Source: Rhizopus arrhizus (taxonomy: Eukaryota; Mucoromycota; Mucoromycetes; Mucorales; Rhizopodaceae). From it: a DNA stretch of 64,000 nucleotides. Shown one piece after another: positions 11,976 to 21,670 of this stretch. The stretch lies in NCBI GenBank assembly GCA_024220505.1, contig JAKZZE010000006.1, positions 2,046,001-2,110,000 of the forward strand, in the 5' to 3' direction. The position numbers and the translations under genes were made by a program. Below the pieces are notes generated by a model, which was given only the letters and a program-made list of their open reading frames with translations, made no database searches and was not told where the DNA came from. How positions within the stretch are numbered: position 1 is the stretch's first letter; each line of letters begins with the position of its first letter.

Positions 11976-12206
11976 ATGGCGCTTGAATACTCTTCAGTCA
12001 AAAAAGATACAACTTTTAATAGCAAAGAGGAAGAAGAGAGTATTTTACAAAGCGTTCCACTTCCACTTTTCAGTAATAAAAGTTTCCTCAACATCGACCA
12101 CTCTCGCTATCAAGATTGGCAATCCAAAACTGACTCTGATCCAAGTTCTGATATCACTGCTTATAGTTACTTGCCAAAGGAAGCACTCTGTTTATCTCAG
12201 TTTTAG
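11976..12206 (+). CDS. Possible small protein, 76 aa, unrecognised
   Basis: The ATG follows a T/C-rich leader like those of the real genes here. The product is acidic and Ser-rich (KEEEESILQSVPLPLFSNK) with no known domain. It could be the first exon of a longer gene or a chance frame. Confidence 0.3.
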   Translation: MALEYSSVKKDTTFNSKEEEESILQSVPLPLFSNKSFLNIDHSRYQDWQSKTDSDPSSDITAYSYLPKEALCLSQF

Positions 12207-12289
12207 CAAATGGAAAATAAAAGAAAGAATTTTATTATTAGGTTGCTTATTGCGTTTAAACAGAAAATTTTAAAATAAACCTCATTTAG

Positions 12290-12370
12290 GCGCATAATAT
12301 TCAATGGATATATCGCTTTCGCCCGAGACAGATAAAAAGGAACCCAAAAAAAAAGAGGAAGGAGAGGGGA
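12290..12370. repeat. Short relic shared with 33.8 kb, probably LINE 3' UTR
   Basis: The stretch around TTTCGCCCGAGACAGAT, followed by AAAAGGAA, recurs in diverged form at 33810-33860 (TTTCGCCCGGGTAAGAT). That second site lies beside a LINE 3' relic, so this is probably a piece of the same 3' UTR. Inference from a short match. Confidence 0.35.
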
Positions 12371-12719
12371 GCCAACCAAAGAGTATTCGCATGAGATGAG
12401 CTGGCGGCGTAGGCAGATCTTTTATGTGAAGTAGATAGTTTGGTCCATAAAGGATGGTACAAGCGGTAAGGTGAGCATATTGAATGTTTATATGCGGAGG
12501 CTATAGGTGGTCAAGGATGCATTATGTACGGTACTTGCATGGTGGGGCAAGGTCATACGATGTTAAGTATTCAAGATTAATAAGGCCAGGCTGGACAAAG
12601 AAGCGGGTAGCAGTATTGTGAATGAGAATCCTGAATCGCTGCAGGACGACGCAGATTTGATGGAGAAATGTTTTGTGAGCACATTGGGCTTTACAGTTAT
12701 TGGATTCATTGACGAGAGT

Positions 12720-13260
12720 AGGTTTATAAATGAATTAGGGATCTAAAGGATCGAAATCATCACGGACTGTGGTGTTGAATTTGCTCAATCGTGGACGAAG
12801 CTCAGTTTCATAACCAATGTGGATAGGAAAGCTGTCCAAATTTCGGTCTGAATAATGAGTATTCAGAACTCAACGGTAGTTGACGTGTGATCTGAAAAGG
12901 TTAGAGAGCAATTGTTGTAGAGGGATGCAGCACCGAACAGGTGCATAGATGAGCTTCAATCCTGTTGATTCAGCAGGTGAAGAGAAATGCCTAGTAATGG
13001 CTACCAGACTAGATTGGGAAGTATCGCGTTTAGGTTTAGCAGCCTTATACAGATGAGGAAGAGAGGGCGTTGTTATGCGAAGGAGAGCACTTAGATGGGA
13101 TAGGAGGGTTACGAGGTAGGGAGAAAATGGTTGGGGATGTGGTACGTCCAGATGGAGAAGGTGGAATGTCTGTGGTCGATGACTTTGAAGCAAGTTGTTT
13201 CCGCAAAGGAGCATTCTCTTATTGTAACTTTTGTATCTCAGCGCTAGCAGTAGTTAAGTC
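12720..13260 (-). pseudogene. Decayed LINE ORF1 (same family as ORF1 at 55.3-56.3 kb)
   Basis: Read on the minus strand, with several stops and shifts. The pieces line up in order with the intact ORF1 copies: a coiled-coil start (TTASAEIQKLQ), AITRHFSSPAESTGLKLIYA matching the ARLLQPPSENQGFQYVYL segment, then VLNTHYSDRNLDSFPIHIGY and TVRDDFDPLDP matching ILDIHYPGRN..VLLVHNDY and KDDFDPCDP. This shows old activity of the same LINE in the gene-rich part. Further similarity down to about 12540 is likely but too decayed to assert. Confidence 0.75.
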
Positions 13261-13262
13261 TG

Positions 13263-13657
13263 CCTGCATTTATTGGGATTACTTACTATTGTGGTTCATG
13301 GCAAGGACTTCCAAATAAAATAAAAATCTATTGCGCGGGATACCACAAACTTTTGCAGTTTTTGGTACAGTCAAGCCCTTCACTTGAATAATGTGAATAA
13401 AGTGTTCAATTTGGTCATTATTATGCTTCTTATGCTTTTGTATTTTTTTTTTACTGATATCAAGAGCCTGTATATCCAAAGCAATCCCTTCGATAACAAC
13501 TTTTATACAGTGGATAGAGTCCGATCAGCAGTATCAAAACAAATAAACGACTCTATGTAGCCGTATTCAAGAGCAACTTCTTCAATATCCATCTCATCAG
13601 AGCTGACTTTATTTAAAATAAGAAGTTCATTAGTAGGGCTATAATGTATAAAATCCA
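13263..13657 (-). pseudogene. N-terminal fragment of an IS630-like transposase
   Basis: The minus strand carries a Met-started acidic leader (13657 down to about 13511), one frame break, then QIEHFIHIIQVKGLTVPKTA. That matches the helix-turn-helix of the intact IS630-like transposase at 61.5 kb (QIEEFICLITEMVPVKDAAL). The fragment stops before the catalytic domain. It abuts the LINE ORF1 relic in the same orientation, so one element probably landed in the other. Confidence 0.6.
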
Positions 13658-13779
13658 TGTTAAAAAAATAATCTAGAAAAAAAAAGGTCCGAATTCACTT
13701 TTCATTTTGTCCAAAAAATAAAATGAATTCATAATGCATATAAAAAATGACTATCCACATCCATAAAAAAAATGATCAT

Positions 13780-14460
13780 CCAATTGAATCAAGCGTAAAC
13801 TTTGATCCGTTCGATGAACAGATGAGTTATGATGATATCAATATAGCAGCAACGAAGAATAGTCGGTTAAAGACAATATTTAGCTTCAATACAAATTCAT
13901 AATTCACAAGTGTAAGTAACAACAATAGGGAAGCTTTTGTCAGTAGTCCTATGCACCATATTCCCAGAAATGTATGGTAGAGACTTCTGCATAAAAAATT
14001 ATCCATTCAATCCAATTTGCATAGAAGCATCCTAGCAAATGAAGAAGATGAATATTGTCAACTGTGCAAATTACCAGAACAAAACAACGTATGCTCTTTA
14101 CTTGCATTCAAAAATAAGATTTACGGAAAGAAAAAAAAATACTTGTGAAACACTAAAGATTCCAACTGCAGCACAATATTCCAGGATTTATCTACACTTA
14201 GGCTTTCCACATATTACATCTTACATGGCAAGTTTACAATAAATATATATATATATATATATATATATTGCTACAGTCATCCGATTCATATAGAAAGCTC
14301 ACTAGTAACAGTTCTTTGAACAGACTCCTGTCTTGAATGAGATTGTCATCCATCAAATCCAGAAAGAACTATTAAACTACCTACTTACAATTCTCTATGC
14401 TAAATATCTTGTATTTTTGAGACAAGTCACTGTTTGATACATTTGCATCACTTTTAAATC
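13780..14460 (+). pseudogene. LINE ORF2 3'-end relic
   Basis: Homologous along its length to 33000-33480. The translated block LHRSILANEEDEYCQLCKLP corresponds to LHRTIPANVEDEYCPLCKLP at 33.3 kb; a CxxC-containing C-terminal region of this type (zf-RVT-like) ends many LINE reverse transcriptases. Several frame breaks. It contains the (TA)n tract. Confidence 0.6.
14242..14269. repeat. (TA)n microsatellite
   Basis: About 14 TA units inside the LINE relic. Confidence 0.85.
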
Positions 14461-14546
14461 CTTATTCTTTGATGAGTTTGAATACATTAAAATTTTCAAT
14501 TTATAAAAAAAACTATTTTTTTTTTACTTACTTCAAAATAACAATA

Positions 14547-16127
14547 ATGGCAAATTCTGTAACTCAAACTACTACAACTGCAACGCAATCCTCACAAGAC
14601 GTAGGTCTCATCTTTGTTCGTGAGTATTACACTTTTTTGAACAAGAAACCTAGTAGACTTCATGCCTTTTACAGTAAAGATTCTCTTTTTGTAAGAGGTG
14701 ATGAAGGAGCTATCACTGAAACAGCAAAAGGTCAAGAGGTAAGGAATTGTAAATTTAGTGAGAAAAATAATGAATTAATATGCATATAGGAAATTTGTAA
14801 AAAAATTGAAGAATGTAAATTTGAAGATTGTAAAGTGTTGGTCACTCAAGTCGATAGTCAATTGTCTGTCAACGATGGTATTCTCATTCATGTCTTAGGA
14901 GAAATGTGCAATCAGAACGGTCCTTCTCAGAAATTCAGCCAAACTTTCTTCTTAGCTACTCAACCTAATGGATATTATGTGCTCAATGATATTTTCAGAT
15001 TCTTGAAGGATGAGGTTCAAATTGATTATTATAGTTATGAGGAAGGAGAAGCTAAAAAGACATCTACTACTCAGCCTGTATCTGCTGATGCAACAACGAC
15101 TATAAAGACACCTGAAATTATTAAAAATGAACAAATGCCAGTGAATGTGGAAGAAAAAAAGGAAAAAGTGGAGGAACCAGTTAAAGAAGAAAAAGTAACT
15201 AAAAAGAACCGGCGAAAGAGAAAGAAAAGAAAGAAGAAAAAAATATTGAAAAAACTAAAAAGCCTGAAACGCCTGCTGAACTTGCTGAAGCTTCTAGTCC
15301 AATCCTTACTTCACCTATTCCCTCCAAAGTATCCACTCCTGCAAAGGAAATTATTGAGCCTGTTGTTGAAGAAAAGAAAAAGACCAAGTCCGACTTAAAG
15401 CAATCTAACAAGCAAAAGCAAGAGCCCGAGAAATCCAGTAATAAGCCTGCTATGCCAAAGACTTGGGCTCATCTCACTGCAGCAGCTGCCACAGCCAGTA
15501 ACATTTCTACTGCAACCAATGTTCCTGCTGCTGAAGAGTCTACTGTTACTCCAGCTACTGTTGCCCCTACAGCTACATCACCGGTCATAAACAATGCAGA
15601 AAAGCCAATTCAACATCAAGCTCACCATCAGCAACAGCATCATCATAAAAACCAAGCTCCTCGTAGCAAAGGTATGCAATTAAAAATACAAGAGAAAGTC
15701 GCTCTTTTTTTAATATTATGTGCTAGATTCAATTACACAAATCTTTGTTAAACAAGTGTATGAATCAGTGAATGAAGAGCAACTCAAAGAGGCATTCACA
15801 AAGATTGGTGCTGTGAAGCATATTAATATTTCTAGACCTAAAAATTGCGCTTTTGTTGAATTTACTTCACCTGAGTCTGTTCAAAAAGCTTTGGCTCAAC
15901 ACAAAGTGCCTCTTTCCAGTGGAAGTATTGTCCTTGCTGAAGAACGCCGTTTTAGCAGCAATCAATCTGGTAATCGCTATAATCAAGGAAGAAACCAAAA
16001 CTACAGTAACGTAAGTAGCAATTTTGAACGTCGACCTAATAGTCATCGCCGTCAAGGTCAAAATGCACGTAATAGTGCAACTGGTACCAACAAAAGTAAA
16101 AATACGCCCAACGGTAATCAAAAGTAA
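14547..16127 (+). CDS. G3BP/Bre5/Nxt3-like protein, NTF2 domain + RRM, with a frameshift
   Basis: Exons 14547-14738, 14790-15671 and 15727-16127. The N-terminus is an NTF2-like domain (VGLIFVREYYTFLNKKPSRL, HAFYSKDSLFVRGDEG, SQTFFLATQPNGYYVLNDIF). A long Lys/Glu and Ala/Thr/Gln/His linker follows. The C-terminus is an RRM with RNP2 IFVKQV and RNP1 KNCAFVEF, then an Arg/Asn/Gly-rich tail. Family members act in stress granules and as cofactors of ubiquitin proteases (Bre5-Ubp3). The linker changes frame at the A-run 15201-15205: the upstream frame becomes nonsense-like (poly K/R/L), while the next frame continues sensibly (KEKEKKEEKN ... KPAMPKTWAHLT). One extra A would restore it. Assembly error or true mutation cannot be told apart here. 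Confidence 0.8.
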
Positions 16128-16315
16128 TATTGCTTTCTTCCTCCTTTAATGTATAAATCTTCACTCTCATACACACAACCGACACAAAAACAACATACAC
16201 AGTCTCCCGTTTCCCACTAAAAAGTATATGCGCTTACTATTGCTCTTATTCCATACATTTTTGTTCTTTTGATAAAAAATCTTTAGATTGTATAATAAAA
16301 AAGAAGAAGAGAAAT

Positions 16316-17903
16316 TTATGTAAGAAAAAAGTTTGCATTGTGATGATCCATCTTTTCTGCCATCATTGCTACAATAGCTGCACCAACTATACGTGAATGT
16401 TGTACTATCCCCACTGACAGCTTCGATGCAATTTGTTCTGGTATCATGTCTTTTATTGTTTCACATACTCTAGGGTGAAACATAGGATAATCTTTATAAA
16501 CATCTCCACTGATGGCTAATAAAAAGAAGTGAACTTTTTATTATTATATATTTATTTTTATTTACCAATAGCTAATCCATCATTTTCATCTAAACCAACA
16601 CCTTGTTCCGCTGTGTATTTTACAACACCAGCAATACTTGCGCCAAGCAAAAATGCAGCACGGTTACCTACCCATTCACATACTTTTTTCACAATCTTTC
16701 TATCTCTTAATGTTGTCTCTCCTACTCGACACATTTCTTCCAATATGACGCGTGTATCCTCTAAGTCATTCTCATCCATTTCACATACATACATATAACT
16801 TGTATCAAATTGATAAGGTACAGATAATAAACACCCTTCATCACCATCTTCGTCCTCTTTCATCTCAAAAGACAGCACTTTTTGTTCCATCAAGCAGAGG
16901 ATCACTTGACGTACAATTTCGCCTAGGTACATGCCCGTTGTCATTTTTTCGAAATAATGAATGCCGGGATTGTTTGACTGCATATCAACATATCGATCAA
17001 ACTGTGTGATGGGCAAATGCTTTGCGCCAAAGTTACACCATTCTGTATTAATAATCATGTCTTGATTAAATTGATTAAATTGCTTTATATTTGTCATTTT
17101 GTCATAATAAGCGCAATTCGTGCCAGCACTGTGAATTACGCCGATTCGTGTAGAAGGATGCTGATAGGCATGTGCTAATAATGTACATACACCATCTATT
17201 CTAAACTGTGAATCTCATCACTTTATAACAAGCAGAAAATAAATAAAAAACTCGCATTTACCGTTTGCTATAGCAACAATTTTGACAGCTAAGCCTTTTG
17301 CCTTCAGCTGTCGATCAAACAGATCAACCGCATCACACCCAATTGCATTAGGAAAGTCAAAACCGTGTTCCAAGGCAATGATAGTACCATGGCCAAGGCC
17401 AGTTTGTAAAACAGCAAATCCAAGACTGATGGCCATCGAATAAGTCTCATGGGGGTTGGCACCCACTCTTTGTTGAAAATCAGCTACACAGTCAGCTACA
17501 TAATCAATCAGAATCGCCACGTCTTCTCCTGCTGTCAGATCATCGGGTATTTTGTATTGGTATTGGTTAATAGCTAGTTTTCCTCCTTCTCCTTTTAACT
17601 TCACTTGACAGACATAAATATCGATGCCACTTATCTCAAGTGCTAAGTAAATTCCTTTTTCATTGCCTGTAGGATAGCCTAATAAAATGAAATAAGAGCA
17701 GGTTCTGCTGTAGATCAACATGTACCTGTAACATAAGAAGGAATCATTTTTAATTCACTTGATTCATAGCTATTCAGGGACTTGTCAATATTAAGTCCAG
17801 CCTTCATTTCCTCTTGAATGCCAATAACAAGATCATTGAGTTGTTTGTCTGTTACTTGAAATGCGTTCTCGATTTGCAATAAAATTTCTTCTTCAATTGT
17901 CAT
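16316..17903 (-). CDS. Hexokinase-family protein, probably non-catalytic
   Basis: Four exons on the minus strand: 17726-17903, 17262-17678, 16566-17195 and 16316-16515, giving 474 aa, the usual length of a fungal hexokinase. The fold is clear: YPTGNEKGIYLALEISG, INTEWCNFGAKHLP, YVDMQSNNPGIHYFEKMTTG, a GAAIVAMMAEK-like end. Key sites differ. The phosphate-1 loop DLGGTNFR reads EISGIDIY, the SFP..Q segment reads AVLQTGLG, and WTKGF reads LEHGF (Thr and Lys lost). The catalytic Asp loop NDTVGTL, formed across intron 2, reads NDGVCTL, so that Asp is kept. Known precedent: non-catalytic hexokinase-like regulators in fungi such as Aspergillus XprF/HxkC. I infer a regulatory or pseudo-enzyme role. 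It is convergent with the G3BP-like gene. Confidence 0.85.
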
Positions 17904-18259
17904 TTTAAAGAGAAAAAGAGGAAACAGAAGAAAGCAAAGGTTACAGTATTTCCAGATTTGTCTTGTCGCTTTTAAATTTTTTGCTTGTCGACTTTTCAAG
18001 TTCCATTTGTTGTGTTACCATTCTTTACATATCGGCTTTATCTTGTTACTTGCCGTTTTCTATCTAATAAACAACAGTAATTCTCTATTTAACATGTAGC
18101 TAACAAAGTAAAGATAATTTTGTGATACAAATAACAAACTACTAATGATAAGATTATTAGACTAATACAGTTCATGTAGTACCAAGGGTTTCCTTTTGAT
18201 GATTCTCTCAACAAATGAATTACAATTCTCTTAATATAACCGAATTCATTTATTTGCTA
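17904..18259. other. Intergenic, no gene seen
   Basis: Upstream flank of the hexokinase-like gene. AT-rich, nothing recognised. Confidence 0.5.
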
Positions 18260-18680
18260 TCACTGATACATTTTGTCCTTCTTGATATGATAATGTGAAG
18301 TTGTTTGATAGTCTAAACGTGCATTAATTAAGGCAGGTATTGTTTTATCCTTGCTAAGTTGACGCATGTGTGTAATGAATTCTTCATCTGTTTTTCGAGT
18401 GTTTTTGGTGTTGAATCTAGTTCATGATGATGTTTAGATGTTTCTTGCCCAAATAGTGTGCTTTCTATTCATTTGAGTTGTTATTATTTTCATACACTTG
18501 GATACCATAGACTAGTACCTTTTCTATTCCAGCAGCCACCATAGCACTCGACTGCACTTCAATTTTTCTGGCAACCATTGATGTGTCCTCAAGTTCCACT
18601 TGAGTTAGCAGTTTTATTTTAGGGTAGAGTACGTTGAATCTTCTTCCAAATGCTATTACGTATATCTTAAAGGCAGACAA
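18260..18680 (-). pseudogene. Disrupted, unrecognised coding sequence
   Basis: A minus-strand frame from 18680 to 18465 has good composition (FGRRFNVLYPKIKLLTQVEL, VARKIEVQSSAMVAAGIEKV). After a stop and a frame change it continues as TDEEFITHMRQLSKDKTIPA and ends at a TGA at 18260. The two parts look like one damaged protein. Family unknown; it may be a relic gene or part of an old mobile element. Confidence 0.4.
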
Positions 18681-19367
18681 GGGAGATCCCTAGGCCGAGT
18701 ATGAATCCAATTGAGTATTGTCTTGTATCAGAATTATCAATAACGTAAAAGTTAATGAAAATAATCAGCCAAAGCAAATCTATGGTATAAGGAATATTCT
18801 ACTATTTGTATCTAATGCCTTATAAAATACTTTTTCTTCCAAAGTATGTTTACTATAGCCAAGAAAATGACAAGTCCATGCTAGACTTACTGTTATTATA
18901 GGCTATTAATTTTGGTCTATAGTCAAGCAAATACTTTAAAATAAGATTTTCATTTTTTGCCACAAGCTTCAGACAAGGATCTGCTATTAATCAACCGTTG
19001 TCTTTTTTTTTTTATCTTAACACTCTTCAACAAGAAACCTAACCAAGCAAAGAAATGACAGAATAATTGTACTATACTGATTTAATGATTTTTTTTTTTA
19101 CAAGTGATTGTTATCATTATCTTGGCATACCGATCTGGAAACATTGTACATGCACTTTACTCTTAAATTGTACCTTTTTGTTGTACGACTCGAGCGAAAC
19201 TTTTTTAATGCTAAAAAAGGTTAGTTAAATCAAAAAATGTATTTTTTTATTTTTTCGAATGCATAATAAAAAGTCTTGGTTTTCACTGGTAGGGAGGGAG
19301 AAGGGGTGAAACAATATTTAACATATAACGTGAATAACAAAAAAATGAGAGAAAAAATATACAAAAC
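18681..19367. other. Intergenic, no gene seen
   Basis: AT-rich 3' flank of the PacC gene (minus strand) and spacer. No recognisable gene or repeat. Confidence 0.5.
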
Positions 19368-20218
19368 TTAAGAACACGTTTGAGGTGCATCAATAATGAC
19401 AGGATGTGGTCTGGTATCTTCCATATTCATGTGATTAATCATATTGACTAAATCAGCATAAGGAGATATTGAACTATCTTCTTCTTCTTTAAATGTTTGG
19501 CATACAACTTGTTCTTTATCTAAATTTTCCTTTTCTTTTTTTGGTTGCTTCTTTGTGGGCTTTTTAATATCTTTGGGTGAAGAAAAGACATTCATCATGT
19601 GTATTAAATCCTTTTTGTTACTAAATGAACCGGCAGAATTTAAAGTAGGAGTTACTTCGCATACTAATTTTTGTTTTGTTTGAAATGTTGGGTAATCTGA
19701 ATTCGATGTGGGGCTCGAGAAATCAACCATATCAGAAGAGGATAGTGAATAGGATGAAGAAGATTGGTTTTGTTGTGAATTGATCAAGCTTGGGGACCAA
19801 AACTGTGGGCTGACCTCTGTTTTGCTTCTTGGACTGATTTGAGATGGTGTGGATGGTCTTTCTGTATTTACTGGGTGAAGTTCGGTAAATGAATTGGGCG
19901 TCAAGGCAAAATAAGGATCTGAAGGTAGGTCGGTTAATTTAGGGTAAAGATTGTCTTGTTGTTGGTCAGAAATGAAGGTGTCATTATTATTGCAATAATC
20001 GGTGGTCATTGTTAATTTGGAGTCTTCATTGTTTTGAATGTTGGATGATATTTGCTCAAGCCAATCTTGAAGTACTTGAGCAGACCCTAAGTCTGCAGGT
20101 ACTGACCAATTTAGATTATCTATATAATCTATAGTAGGTGCAATTTCATTTAATCTATTAATCATTTCTAAAGAAAATGTAAGTGATGTCTTTTATTTTC
20201 ATTTCTTGTTGATATGCT

Positions 20219-20268
<50 letters not shown>

Positions 20269-21063
20269 TGTATCGTAATTTGGTAAGTTCTGGTTATATA
20301 ACACATTCTGGGTAAAATCGCCAGTTGCATTTTTTATATTTTCGTAAGGATAGAATCCTTCGTCTTTTACAGGGCTTTCTGTAAGAGAAACACCACTTTT
20401 CAGAGGAGGACTGTAGGAGAGTGAAGACATGTTGGAGGTAATTGATCCTAAGAAAAGCTTGTATAAACATTTATTCAGATTAGTGTAACATTGATCTACC
20501 TTGGCTAGATGAATTCATAGGTAAGGGACCCGAATTACGTCCTTGATAGACTGTTTTCCTTCTTCTCCTGACAGGTTTGTATCCAGGTTGCTTACTAAGT
20601 AAAGATGCTACGTAAAGAGATTAGCTAGCGCATAATGTAATGTTTAGTGTATACTATACATTGATGTTCTTCAGTGTGAATCTTTTCATGCTTTTTTAAA
20701 TCTTGAGGTCTTTTAAAACCTTTATCACAAATCTATATGCGTTGTTAGTCAATTGAGAAAGGATTATAATATGCAATTGCATTTACAGAACAAACGTGAG
20801 CTATCAAGGAAAAGGTAAGTTGTTTAAAATATTACAATTTTTCTTCATTTACGTTTTAAAGGCAGATGAACTCTAATATGGCTTGCCAAGTGATCTCGCT
20901 TTACAGCAACTGTACCGCAGTTATTCCATCGACACTGCAAGCATAAATTGTTTGTTGATCTTCTTCCTACATGGTCGTCGGATAAATGGCTGTAAAGTCC
21001 TTCTGCTGATTCAAAGGATTTTTGACAATTTAACCACCGACAAGGAAGCTTATCGTTCGACAT
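19368..21063 (-). CDS. pacC: PacC/Rim101 pH-response zinc-finger transcription factor
   Basis: Six exons on the minus strand: 20853-21063, 20787-20800 (14 nt), 20660-20732, 20500-20607, 20268-20447 and 19368-20167, giving 461 aa with all junctions in frame. Three C2H2 fingers occupy residues about 7-95: [20 protein letters not shown], then [30 protein letters not shown] and [20 protein letters not shown]. This is the PacC/Rim101 signature, whose fingers bind GCCARG sites. In the known pathway PacC is proteolytically activated at alkaline pH through the Pal/Rim route. The rest is Ser/Thr/Pro-rich; the protein is shorter than Aspergillus PacC. The 14-nt exon 2 encodes the junction of fingers 2 and 3. 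Intron 5 contains a 46-T run (+ strand). The start is the first Met before finger 1. Confidence 0.88.
20220..20265. repeat. T46 homopolymer inside PacC intron 5
   Basis: Reads as poly-A on the coding strand directly after the 5' splice site GTAAAA. Length uncertain. Confidence 0.8.
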
Positions 21064-21670
21064 GTTAATAATACAGAAAAAAGAAGGACATAAAAAAGTT
21101 ATTTTTGATCTTTTATGTTAACTTTAAGTTTTCTGGTCCAGCAAAGCGTGGCACTAGAGTTTCACAAAATAAAGAGGCTGGAGTCCAAAGAAATAGAGTG
21201 AATCACCGGCGTAACTGTGAGGCCGAATGCGTATCGGAGAATGTTATAAATAGCAGATGGTTTGCCTTACGTGATTAATTCTTAAATGAATAGTCTGTGC
21301 ACTCTTGCCAAGATCTTTTGGATGAGCGACTAAAGTTGAACACAACGATGAAAATACTGTTTCGGTAATGCACCTTTTAAAGTAATTGCTGGAGAAAAAT
21401 CAAATACGAAAACTAAGGTATGCAGTATGTTGTCGGAGAGTGTTCTTAGTGGCGGAAAAGGTTGTAAATGTCACAGCTGAACGTTTAATTAAACTAATTT
21501 AGATATTTTAGAAACAATAGGAATTCTATACTTTTGCCCCTCGTTTCTTGGCAAGACGTAAAAGGAAAGTTTTTATCATAATTCAACATTTCTTTTTATT
21601 AATAATCATATAAGGGCATACAAGATGGTATATGTACAAATACAAGGGGGAATAATAAGAATAATAATAA
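21064..21670. other. Intergenic between PacC and PIP kinase genes
   Basis: Promoter side of PacC and 3' side of the kinase gene. No gene or classical repeat seen; I looked for and did not find GCCARG-type autoregulatory clusters with confidence. Confidence 0.5.

Noticed and set aside
12870..13214. 114-codon minus-strand frame as a gene
   Set aside because: It is part of the decayed LINE ORF1, read across frame breaks, not an independent gene.
13600..14300. CRISPR-like or tandem arrays
   Set aside because: No regularly spaced repeats here or elsewhere; only microsatellites and dispersed relics.
21100..21600. Possible tRNA or snoRNA between PacC and PIP kinase
   Set aside because: No A/B box pair or cloverleaf could be made convincingly by eye.
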